Under the pieces are notes generated by a model that had not been told where the DNA came from, searched no databases, and was given only the letters and a program-made list of their open reading frames with translations. Below, one piece after another: positions 1-6,294 of a DNA stretch of 40,662 nucleotides. The stretch covers positions 1 to 40,662 of the forward strand of contig JALNXH010000027.1 in the NCBI GenBank assembly GCA_023230455.1. Direction: 5' to 3'. The number at the start of each line of letters is the position of its first letter. The first letter of the stretch is position 1. The position numbers were made by a program, and so were the translations under genes. This DNA comes from Rhodocyclaceae bacterium (GTDB lineage: Bacteria > Pseudomonadota > Gammaproteobacteria > Burkholderiales > Rhodocyclaceae).

Positions 1-181
1 ATGGGCACCGATGCGACCGTCGCCTTCCACAATTCATTGCCGAAAAGCGGCCTGTGAGATTTCACTTCCTGGAAGCGGTCGGTTGTTACTGATTGCTCGA
101 TGCCCAGACAGTCATACCGCCATCGCTATGGCGAAGGGACGTGCAAGGGCTCCGCGATGTCGATCAATGCAACCTAACAAT

Positions 182-1912
182 TTAGTGACTCTTCGACATC
201 TTGAGGCCGACGGAGTCGACACGGTTGCCGCTTATCGCACGCACCGTGAGTTCCATGCTGCCGATCCCGACGCGGTCACCAACCACCGGGCGACGGCCCA
301 GTCGTTTCGCCAACAGATCGCCAATGCTGCGCTCAGATTCGGCAGCGTCGAGCTCCATGCCATAGGTCGCCGCCAGTGCCGCTGCCGAGGAGTCGGCGTC
401 GAGCACGAACTCGCCGAAGAAGTTGCGCACCGCGAGGTGGCCGCTTTGTTCCTGGCGACCAAATAGCGCGGTGAGATTTTCCACCTGTTCGGGCGAGGCC
501 AGCAGCCAGACGATGTCGTCGGCCTTGAGCGCCGTCGCGCTGGGCGCCAACAAGGGACGCCCCCGACGCACCAGGGCGGCGCAGCGCACCGGCCGGCCGC
601 GCAGATCGGTGAGCGAACTCGGCAACATGCCGATGGCCAGCGACTGTGCCTCGACGCGGAAGGCGACCAGCGCCAGCACGGTTTCCCGTCCGATCCAGAC
701 TTCCTTCGATTCGAGCGGTTCGGCGCCATGGGGAACTTCCACATCCAGTCGGCGCGCGGCCCACGGCACCGTGGCGCCTTGCACCAGCAGCGAAAACAGC
801 ACCACGGCAAAGGTGACGTCGAACAGCAGGCGCGACTCGGGAATGCCCGCCATGACCGGGAACACGGCCAGCACGATGGGGACTGCGCCACGCAGGCCGA
901 CCCATGAGATATAGGCGATTTCCCGATTGGGAAAGCGGAATGGCTTCAGCGTCACGGCGACCACCAGCGGTCGCGCGACGAAGGTCAGGAACAGCGCGAC
1001 GGCGAGCGACTCCCAGAAATAATTGACCAGATGCGAAGGCGTCACCAGCAGGCCGAGCAGCAGGAACATGCCGGCCTGCGCCAGCCAAGCCATGCCGTCC
1101 ATCACCTTCAGCACGTGCGAGGTGGCGCGCGTGCGCTGGTTGCCGACGATCACACCGGCAAGATAAATCGCAAGGAAGCCGCTGCCGCCCAGTTGGTTGG
1201 TGGCGGCGAACACCGTCAGGCCGCCCGAGATGATCAACAAGGCGTAAAGCCCCTCGGCCAGGCGCACGCGCCGCAGCAACTCGGCAAGCAAGCGCCCAGC
1301 GCCAATGCCGAGTGCGGCGCCGATCACGAACTGCGTTACCAGTTGCAGAAGGACACCCTCCGGCGTGGACACGCCGGTGCCGGCGATGATGCCTACCAGC
1401 ACCGTAACCAGCAGGATGGCCATCGGATCATTGGCCCCGGATTCGATTTCCAGCGTTGCGCCGACCCGCTCGTTGAGGCGCACGCCGCTGTGGCGCAAGA
1501 GATTGAAGACGGCGGCGGCATCGGTCGAACCGACGATGGACCCCATCAGCAGTCCGTAGCGCCAGTCCACGCCGAGCAGCCAGGTACAGAATGCACCCAG
1601 CAGCGCGGCGGTGGCGATCACGCCCCAGGTGGCGAGTGCCGTCGCCGGCCAAAGCGCGACGCGAAAGGTCGAGATGCGCGTGCGCAGGCCGCCATCGAGC
1701 AGGATGATCGCCAGCGCCAGATTGCCGACAAAAAACGAGGCACCGAAATCGTCGAAGCGGATTCCCCCCGGACCGTCTTCGCCGGCCAGCATGCCGACGA
1801 CGAGAAATATCAGCAGGAAGGGAAGTCCGAGGCGCGCCGAAAGTGTGCTGGCCAGCACGCCGAGAAACAGCAGGACGCCCGAAAGCAGCAGCAGGGTATT
1901 GACTTGATCCAC
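182..1912 (-). CDS. cvrA: potassium/proton antiporter, CvrA/NhaP2 type
   Basis: Predicted inner-membrane antiporter of the CPA1 NhaP2/CvrA family, which exports K+ in exchange for protons. The first ~390 residues are a series of hydrophobic segments. STDAAAVF (129-136) and ESGANDP (157-163, with the N161/D162 pair) fit the ion-binding core of the family. Residues ~400-490 look like an RCK_C/TrkA_C regulatory domain, followed by an ~80-residue soluble tail typical of NhaP2. The 576-residue length matches full-length members, so the gene is intact. The start is a GTG (V-D-Q-V-N in the unmodified reading) with no convincing Shine-Dalgarno. No partner gene lies beside it, and it sits outside the defence cassettes. 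Family assignment is strong; the exact ion is inferred. Confidence 0.88.
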   Translation of the reverse strand: MDQVNTLLLLSGVLLFLGVLASTLSARLGLPFLLIFLVVGMLAGEDGPGGIRFDDFGASFFVGNLALAIILLDGGLRTRISTFRVALWPATALATWGVIATAALLGAFCTWLLGVDWRYGLLMGSIVGSTDAAAVFNLLRHSGVRLNERVGATLEIESGANDPMAILLVTVLVGIIAGTGVSTPEGVLLQLVTQFVIGAALGIGAGRLLAELLRRVRLAEGLYALLIISGGLTVFAATNQLGGSGFLAIYLAGVIVGNQRTRATSHVLKVMDGMAWLAQAGMFLLLGLLVTPSHLVNYFWESLAVALFLTFVARPLVVAVTLKPFRFPNREIAYISWVGLRGAVPIVLAVFPVMAGIPESRLLFDVTFAVVLFSLLVQGATVPWAARRLDVEVPHGAEPLESKEVWIGRETVLALVAFRVEAQSLAIGMLPSSLTDLRGRPVRCAALVRRGRPLLAPSATALKADDIVWLLASPEQVENLTALFGRQEQSGHLAVRNFFGEFVLDADSSAAALAATYGMELDAAESERSIGDLLAKRLGRRPVVGDRVGIGSMELTVRAISGNRVDSVGLKMSKSH

Positions 1913-2354
1913 GTCAGAAGGCTCTTGGGGTTTGGGAATGTAGGCGGTATTGCATGGTGGTAACGACGAAAATACTTTCGACCAATGGTAGCTTATCTGC
2001 GCTGCCGCTCTCGGTCAGGTCCGCACTATCCATCTACCTGGGCACTGAAGTGTCATTGCGACACGAAGATTGACGCCTCGTACCGCCGGTAGACCGGACA
2101 ATTGATCGCTTCAATTGTGTTTAACAGCGTTGGCCGCTTCTGCCGAGTCGAAGCAGTCGACGTCAATTTGCTCGCTGTAATCCGGACATTCAGCGGCGGC
2201 AGATGGCGCCTCGCTTTTAGAAATTGGACGATTACCTTGACCGGCTGGTTGTGGCCGAGAGTGTGAGTTCATCGGATTTCCGCATTGCGGTCATTCACTC
2301 CTGTCGCACTGATTCCGGCGACGGCAGTTCAGGCCGAATAGCGGTCCACGTTGT
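1913..2354. other. intergenic stretch without recognisable gene
   Basis: About 440 bases between the start of the antiporter gene and the composite palindrome at 2355. I see no credible reading frame, RNA gene or strong promoter here. Presumably it holds the antiporter promoter near its left end and eroded mobile DNA near its right end, but neither can be pinned down by eye. Confidence 0.5.
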
Positions 2355-2395
2355 GCGGAGAAAACTGAGCCTAATCTCCGCATAACGTGCGGAGA
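2355..2395. repeat. composite palindromic site, left copy (three heptamers)
   Basis: Three heptamers with fixed geometry: GCGGAGA (2355-2361), 13 bp, TCTCCGC (2375-2381), 7 bp, GCGGAGA (2389-2395). The same heptamers with the same 13- and 7-bp gaps recur at 24027-24067 in the same orientation. The inner pair is part of a perfect 16-bp inverted repeat (2367-2382 and 2388-2403, 5-base loop). Inverted arms around a short spacer fit a tyrosine-recombinase core site, but a regulator-binding site is also possible. No gene ends just upstream and there is no T run, so a terminator is unlikely. Confidence 0.6.
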
Positions 2396-2403
2396 TTAGG
2401 CTC
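2367..2403. repeat. perfect 16-bp inverted repeat
   Basis: Arms GAGCCTAATCTCCGCA (2367-2382) and TGCGGAGATTAGGCTC (2388-2403) are exact reverse complements around the loop TAACG. It overlaps the three-heptamer site and ends 32 bases before the -35 element of the toxin-antitoxin promoter. The right copy at 24047-24067 keeps only the heptamer core of this palindrome. Confidence 0.75.
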
Positions 2404-2435
2404 GTTGATTTGCATTCACGGTAGGTTTTTCAAGC

Positions 2436-2471
2436 TTGCAATGTCGTCAAGAGTCCGTATACTGTCCGGAC
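2436..2471 (+). promoter_or_regulatory. promoter and operator of the DUF1778/GNAT pair
   Basis: TTGCAA (2436-2441), 16-bp spacer, TATACT (2458-2463) forms a good sigma-70 promoter. The perfect 8-bp palindrome GTCCGGAC (2464-2471) follows, and GTCCG also occurs 11 bp earlier, flanking the -10. This is the expected place for binding by the antitoxin or toxin-antitoxin complex (inference). AAGGAG at about 2476-2482 is the ribosome binding site for the antitoxin start at 2490. Confidence 0.6.
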
Positions 2472-2489
2472 AACGTAAGGAGTGACATC

Positions 2490-2768
2490 ATGGGCGCCAC
2501 CGTCAAAGAAGAACGCATCGAAATCCGTCTCGCGTCCGCCGAGAAGGAGCGCATTCGCCAGGCTGCAATCCTTTCGCACCAGAATGTCAGCGAGTTCGTT
2601 CTCCGCGCGGTACGTACCGTTGCCGACGAAACCCTGGCCTCGCAGACACGCTTCGTCTTGCCCGAAGAACAGATGAATGCCTTCTACGCTGCCCTCGATC
2701 AACCGGCCAAGTCGATTCCACGTCTCAAGGAACTACTCAAGAAACCGAGCGTTTTCGAGGCTAAATGA
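2490..2768 (+). CDS. DUF1778 (TacA-like) antitoxin
   Basis: 92-residue protein of the DUF1778 family: an N-terminal ribbon-helix-helix DNA-binding part (EERIEIRLASAEKERI) and a C-terminal tail that binds and neutralises a GNAT toxin. The ATG at 2490 is chosen over an upstream in-frame start at 2436 because it is preceded by AAGGAG and lies downstream of the -10 element. The frame overlaps the toxin gene by 4 bases (ATGA), giving translational coupling. In the known TacAT systems the complex represses its own promoter; the palindrome at 2464-2471 is the likely operator. Assignment rests on sequence features plus neighbour; no frameshift seen. Confidence 0.85.
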   Translation: MGATVKEERIEIRLASAEKERIRQAAILSHQNVSEFVLRAVRTVADETLASQTRFVLPEEQMNAFYAALDQPAKSIPRLKELLKKPSVFEAK

Positions 2769-3271
2769 AATTACCGCTACGGGGTCCCGAGCTTCTCACC
2801 GAGACCCATGACGTTTCCAGATTCGACTGCGGCAACGAAGCGCTAAATCGCTTCTTGCATCGCTATGCGTTGCAAAATCAGCGCAACCAGAGTGCCCGAA
2901 CTTACGTAGCCCTGCGTGGCGAAACGCATGTCATCGGCTACTACTCGCTAGCGGCTGCGTCAGCCGAATACGAAACCGTGCCGGCGCGAATCGCCAAAGG
3001 ACTGGCCCAACACCCGATCCCACTGACACTACTTGCGAGGCTGGCCGTGGATCAGGAGGAGCAGGGGAGTGGTATTGGTGCGGGGCTACTCAAGGATGCG
3101 CTGAAGCGGTTTCTGCAAGCCCAATCGATCATCGCTGCGCGTGCCTTGGTGGTACATGCCAAGGATGACCAAGCCGTCGAGTTCTATCAGCACTTCGGAT
3201 TCGTACCATCGCCACTCGATCCGTATCACCTGTACCTGATGACCAAGGACATCCATGAGTGCCTCTTGTAG
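2765..3271 (+). CDS. GNAT acetyltransferase toxin (TacT-like)
   Basis: 168-residue GNAT-fold acetyltransferase, the toxin partner of the preceding DUF1778 antitoxin. Family members acetylate aminoacyl-tRNA and stop translation. Visible features: FDCGNEALNRFL near the N-terminus, the acetyl-CoA loop in LAVDQEEQGSGIGAGLL (Q-x-x-G-x-G type), and FYQHFGF near the C-terminus containing the conserved tyrosine. The length is usual for TacT-type toxins. The ATG overlaps the antitoxin stop by 4 bases. The gene ends about 55 bp before the inverted arm-like repeat of the first guaA-type attachment site, so the pair is probably cargo of an older island. The target tRNA cannot be told from sequence. Confidence 0.85.
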   Translation: MKLPLRGPELLTETHDVSRFDCGNEALNRFLHRYALQNQRNQSARTYVALRGETHVIGYYSLAAASAEYETVPARIAKGLAQHPIPLTLLARLAVDQEEQGSGIGAGLLKDALKRFLQAQSIIAARALVVHAKDDQAVEFYQHFGFVPSPLDPYHLYLMTKDIHECLL

Positions 3272-3326
3272 TTACTCGCGGCGACAGAACCGACTCACCT
3301 TCGGCTATTCCGAAATCGCGATTCCC

Positions 3327-3474
3327 GATACCATGATTGTCTCAAAACCGAATTTCAGCAGTCGGTTGTTGGTAAGCTGAGAAATGCTGCTGTTGTTTGG
3401 CGACTACAGGCAATGACGGGCAACGACAGGCAAGCCTCTCAACATGGTACTAATCATGGTATTTCCGAATGGTG
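3327..3474. repeat. arm-type repeats left of guaA-like site A
   Basis: ATGGTA occurs at 3444-3449 and 3456-3461 (12-bp period), with ATGGTG at 3469-3474. An inverted copy, ATACCATGATT, lies at 3328-3338, the reverse complement of AATCATGGTAT at 3452-3462. Just left, three 10-bp units of ACAGGCAA type are stacked (3406-3435). Tandem short repeats ~60-80 bp inside a core site are the usual layout of integrase arm and excisionase sites (inference); sites B and C show the same 12-bp period with a different sequence. Confidence 0.45.
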
Positions 3475-3521
3475 CCAATAAATATTCGATACAAAACAAG
3501 CCACTGGGAGTCTTGTTAACT

Positions 3522-3536
3522 ATTGAGTGGGAGTGA
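3522..3536 (+). repeat. guaA 3'-end-like attachment site A
   Basis: ATTGAGTGGGAGTGA reads I-E-W-E-stop, the C-terminal end of GMP synthase; with the preceding ACT it gives T-I-E-W-E-stop. No guaA body is attached. Its copies are at 11751, 25028 and 32624. The guaA 3' end is an established integration site for tyrosine-integrase genomic islands, so this is best read as an attR core left by such an island. No integrase gene follows it. Confidence 0.7.
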
Positions 3537-3765
3537 CGGGTGGTTGTAATCGTTTGTTTTATAAGTGAAATTGTCTGGCGCATTGATGATGCACCATCAA
3601 TCATCAACAAGAATATTTCATTTGCAAAACAAAGGGATAACTCAACGAAAGCTTTTAAGATTATCGCTTCTTGACGGTACTGCTCCTGTTTTTTCGATCA
3701 GTCTGCCTTGTATTACTAACGTTCAGGATCGCTGGCCGTTTGCTTGTCTGACTGTGAAATCAAGA

Positions 3766-3842
3766 TCAACGCTCGTTGAATTTGTGTCGATTTTGAGGCG
3801 TTTTGGCGAGAATATTCAACGAGTGTTTATCATTCGGTCAGG
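3766..3842 (+). promoter_or_regulatory. gene-less copy of the HTH promoter/operator region
   Basis: Operator 1 TCAACGCTCGTTGA (3766-3779) and operator 2 TCAACGAGTGTTTA (3816-3829) are 50 bp apart, exactly as in the region ahead of the HTH gene at 23759. TATCAT (3828-3833) overlaps operator 2 as a -10 element. Where the HTH start codon should be (3840-3842) the sequence is AGG, and no HTH coding sequence follows; the orphan AbiEi-like gene's stop codon (3838-3840) lies right at this point. This is a rearrangement junction that kept the promoter and lost the gene. Confidence 0.65.
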
Positions 3843-4491
3843 TCTGTGAAATTGAGAGGCCGTGCAGAAAAGCCGCAGTTTTAGGCAGAACACCCGACTT
3901 CAGTTGCCGAAAAACGCGACGCGTCCTAGCCGATCCGTAATCGGCAAGCATCTTCTCGAGACGGCTCTCGTCGAAGGTATCGAGTTTGCGGCGCACATTG
4001 GACAGCACGGTTTCCGGATCTTCGGCCAGATCGGTCAGGTTGTTCAGCATATCGACCAGCAGGTATTCGCGATTGACCTGCTTGCGCGAAGGGAAACGCG
4101 GTTTGTCGCGAAAGTCGAATTCAAACCCGGCCAGGGCGAACTTGCCGTGGCGTTTGTGGTTGTAGACGACGGTCTTGTCGTATAGCTGCGTGGTACCCAG
4201 GCCCAAGGCGTTGTAGCAGCTCGGGTTGAACATCAGGAAATGATGGTCATCGAGAAATTTTTCGACGAGCGCTTCCTCGCTTGGCGGTACATCGCCAAAC
4301 GGCGTTCTTCGGGGGACGTAATAGAGCCCCTGAGCAGCTTTTCGCACGGTTCCGGCCTTCACGGCCAGAGCGAGTTCCCGGTCAACGCTGGGCAGCTGAT
4401 CGGCCAGGTCTTTACGTCGGAAAACCTTGCCGGTTAGCGGCTTCCATCGCCGGTCGGGTGTGGCATTCGCAGTGTTTTTCCGCTGCGGCAT
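3838..4491 (-). CDS. AbiEi-like antitoxin, orphan
   Basis: 217-residue protein resembling the transcriptional-regulator half of type IV AbiE-like toxin-antitoxin systems (DUF6088/AbiEi-like group). Residues ~20-65 form a winged-helix region ending in VRKAAQGLYYVPR, the typical AbiEi 'rGlYyvpr' wing; the remainder (FNPSCYNALGLGT...) fits the AbiEi C-terminal domain. A nucleotidyltransferase toxin would normally follow it, but nothing of the kind lies to its left; instead its stop codon coincides with the end of a decapitated HTH promoter. It is divergent from the intact abiEi at 4625, with 133 bp between them. It may now act as a solitary regulator or be a remnant whose partner was deleted. 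No disruption within the frame. Confidence 0.6.
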   Translation of the reverse strand: MPQRKNTANATPDRRWKPLTGKVFRRKDLADQLPSVDRELALAVKAGTVRKAAQGLYYVPRRTPFGDVPPSEEALVEKFLDDHHFLMFNPSCYNALGLGTTQLYDKTVVYNHKRHGKFALAGFEFDFRDKPRFPSRKQVNREYLLVDMLNNLTDLAEDPETVLSNVRRKLDTFDESRLEKMLADYGSARTRRVFRQLKSGVLPKTAAFLHGLSISQT

Positions 4492-4506
4492 GTTTCAAAA
4501 ACCTCC

Positions 4507-4618
4507 CTGATATTTCAGGCAAATGTGCCACAGTGTTCTGTAAAGTGGCATTGGCAACCGGCATTTCTAGCTGATGGCATTGATGTGGCTTGATCTTGAT
4601 TGAATTATTTGAGATAGT
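4507..4618 (+). promoter_or_regulatory. divergent promoter region of the AbiE-TOTE operon
   Basis: TGCCAC (4526-4531) and GTGGCA (4545-4550) form an inverted repeat with a 13-bp centre, and CTGATATTTCAG (4507-4518) is a second palindrome; either could bind AbiEi-type regulators. TTGATC (4590-4595), 17 bp, GATAGT (4613-4618) is a promoter-like pair whose -10 ends 6 bases before the abiEi ATG. No Shine-Dalgarno is visible, so a leaderless or nearly leaderless mRNA is possible. Confidence 0.4.
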
Positions 4619-4624
4619 TAAAGC

Positions 4625-5368
4625 ATGGCTTTAACTCGGTCACATAGTTCAATACAGCGCCTACTTGAGGCCCTGCCGCGTGGCGAGCCCGTGGAAACAT
4701 CGACGCTGGCTGAGCACGGCGTTTCTCCACAGTTGGCATCCTACCTTGCCAAGCGGGGATGGTTGCAGCATCTGTCGCGCGGTTTGTACTTGCTGGTCGG
4801 TGATCAACCGAGTCGGGATGGATGCCTGACCTATTTGGCGCGGCGCATTCCCGGATTCCATGTCGGAAGCAAAACAGCGCTCGCCTGGCGGGGCGTCCGG
4901 CACAATCTGGTCACCCGCGAGCAACTGGAACTATGGGGCGACCAGCCGCTGCGGCTGCCTGTCTGGCTGACGGAGCACTATCCCAGCCGCTACCAGACGA
5001 CCCGATTGTTCGATGTCGGCTTGCCCAGCGATTTTGGACTACAGTCCCTGCCCGAAAAACTGAATGGTCCTCTGGTATCTGTTCCTGAGCGCGCGCTGTT
5101 GGAGATGCTGTGCAACGTCGGCAAGCATCAGTCAGTCGACGAGGCTAGACACCTGACCGAGATCCTACGCAATCCGCGCCCGGAAGTGCTCGACATGCTG
5201 CTTACTCATTGCATGCGCATCAAGGTGGTCCGACTGGCGCGCCAGTTTGCGGATGAACTCGAACTGCCCTGGGCGAAAATCGTCCACCCGCACAGCCAGC
5301 GCATGGGCAGTGATCGGCGTTGGATGCTTCGTACTCGCAACGGCGAACTCCTGAGCCTGAAGAAATAA
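4625..5368 (+). CDS. abiEi: type IV toxin-antitoxin AbiEi antitoxin
   Basis: 247-residue AbiEi-family antitoxin and transcriptional repressor. The N-terminal winged helix (~residues 25-60) ends in LSRGLYLLV, the typical wing; the C-terminal domain follows (FHVGSKTALAWRGVRHN, then VSVPERALLEMLC, a pattern frequent in AbiEi_3 proteins). It represses its own operon and counteracts AbiEii without binding it, according to the known AbiE mechanism. The stop TAA shares its last base with the ATG of the next gene, so the two are translationally coupled. Unusually, the operon continues into a TOTE primase-helicase and a SNF2 helicase. Start supported by a -10-like hexamer 6 bases upstream; no Shine-Dalgarno seen. 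Confidence 0.85.
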   Translation: MALTRSHSSIQRLLEALPRGEPVETSTLAEHGVSPQLASYLAKRGWLQHLSRGLYLLVGDQPSRDGCLTYLARRIPGFHVGSKTALAWRGVRHNLVTREQLELWGDQPLRLPVWLTEHYPSRYQTTRLFDVGLPSDFGLQSLPEKLNGPLVSVPERALLEMLCNVGKHQSVDEARHLTEILRNPRPEVLDMLLTHCMRIKVVRLARQFADELELPWAKIVHPHSQRMGSDRRWMLRTRNGELLSLKK

Positions 5369-6294
5369 TGGATCGTCAATACGTCGATTCCGTCCGCCTG
5401 CTGCTCACGGTCGCACCGGTGATATTCGAGTCGCCGCGCTTTGCGCTGAAGGGCGGCACTGCACTCAACCTTTTCGTGCAGGATTTGCCCCGGTTGTCGG
5501 TCGATATCGATGTCGTCTTCACCGATCACGTCATGGAGCGCGAATCGGCCCTCATTGCGATCGGTGATGATCTCCAGACAGCCAAAGCCAAGCTGGAACG
5601 CATGGGCTATTCGGCCACGATCCGCAAAACGCAAAAGGGTGACGAGGCCAAGTTGCTGGTGGCGGATCAGTTCAGCCAGATCAAGGTCGAGGTGAATTTC
5701 GTCTTCCGGGGAACTCTGTTGCCCGTGGCGCCGCGCACTCTGGTGAGTTCGGCGCGCAACCTGTTCACCACCTCGATGGAATTGCCGGTTCTTGCCATTC
5801 CTGAACTGTATGGCAGCAAGCTGGTTGCCGCGCTGGATCGCCAGCATCCACGTGACTGGTTTGACGTTGCTGCCATGATTGACGGTTTTGACCTCGAAGC
5901 CACAATGGTCGACTGTTTTGTTGCCTACCTCGCCGGACACAATCGCCCGGTCCATGAGGTGCTGTTCTCGAACGACCTGCCGCTGGATGAAATTTTCAAC
6001 ACCGATTTTGTCGGCATGACCGCTGCCGAGATTTCGCTGCAACGGCTGATCGAAACCCGGCGGTACATCCGGCAGGAACTGCCCAAGGTGCTCACCGATA
6101 CGCACCGTCACTTTCTGCTCTCTTTCGTGCGCGCGGAACCCGACTGGTCGCTGATGCCGTTTGAGCATCTCAAGGACATGCCTGCGATCCGCTGGAAACT
6201 GCTCAATCTGGAAAAGCTGCGCACAACCAATAAAACCCGGTTTGAGTTTCAGTCCACCGAACTTAAGGATCGTTTTGCCCGCGTTCCACAGTGA
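5368..6294 (+). CDS. abiEii: AbiEii nucleotidyltransferase toxin
   Basis: 308-residue AbiEii-family nucleotidyltransferase. The signature is clear: ALKGGTALNLF (residues ~26-36) followed by RLSVDIDVVF, giving the GG(T/S)...D-x-D active site with D46 and D48. AbiEii/MenT-type toxins transfer nucleotides to tRNA or other acceptors and block growth. The ATG overlaps the abiEi stop by one base; the GTG of the TOTE gene overlaps its own stop by four. An upstream in-frame ATG at 5320 lies inside abiEi and is less likely. The gene appears full length with its catalytic residues intact. The substrate here is not known. Confidence 0.88.
   Translation: MDRQYVDSVRLLLTVAPVIFESPRFALKGGTALNLFVQDLPRLSVDIDVVFTDHVMERESALIAIGDDLQTAKAKLERMGYSATIRKTQKGDEAKLLVADQFSQIKVEVNFVFRGTLLPVAPRTLVSSARNLFTTSMELPVLAIPELYGSKLVAALDRQHPRDWFDVAAMIDGFDLEATMVDCFVAYLAGHNRPVHEVLFSNDLPLDEIFNTDFVGMTAAEISLQRLIETRRYIRQELPKVLTDTHRHFLLSFVRAEPDWSLMPFEHLKDMPAIRWKLLNLEKLRTTNKTRFEFQSTELKDRFARVPQ

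Noticed and set aside
11..466. 151-residue plus-strand frame at the left edge
   Set aside because: Overlaps the C-terminus of the antiporter gene on the other strand and has no recognisable domain. The leading 181 bases show nothing I can support.
2367..2403. Palindrome as a rho-independent terminator
   Set aside because: No gene ends just upstream on either strand and there is no T run. The repeated three-heptamer geometry at 24027 points to another role.
3406..3435. CRISPR-like repeats
   Set aside because: Three 10-bp units without spacers; no cas genes. No other regularly spaced repeat with unique spacers was seen.
3541..3765. Integrase gene expected right of attachment site A
   Set aside because: No frame of adequate length or with tyrosine-recombinase residues; likewise none right of sites B and C.
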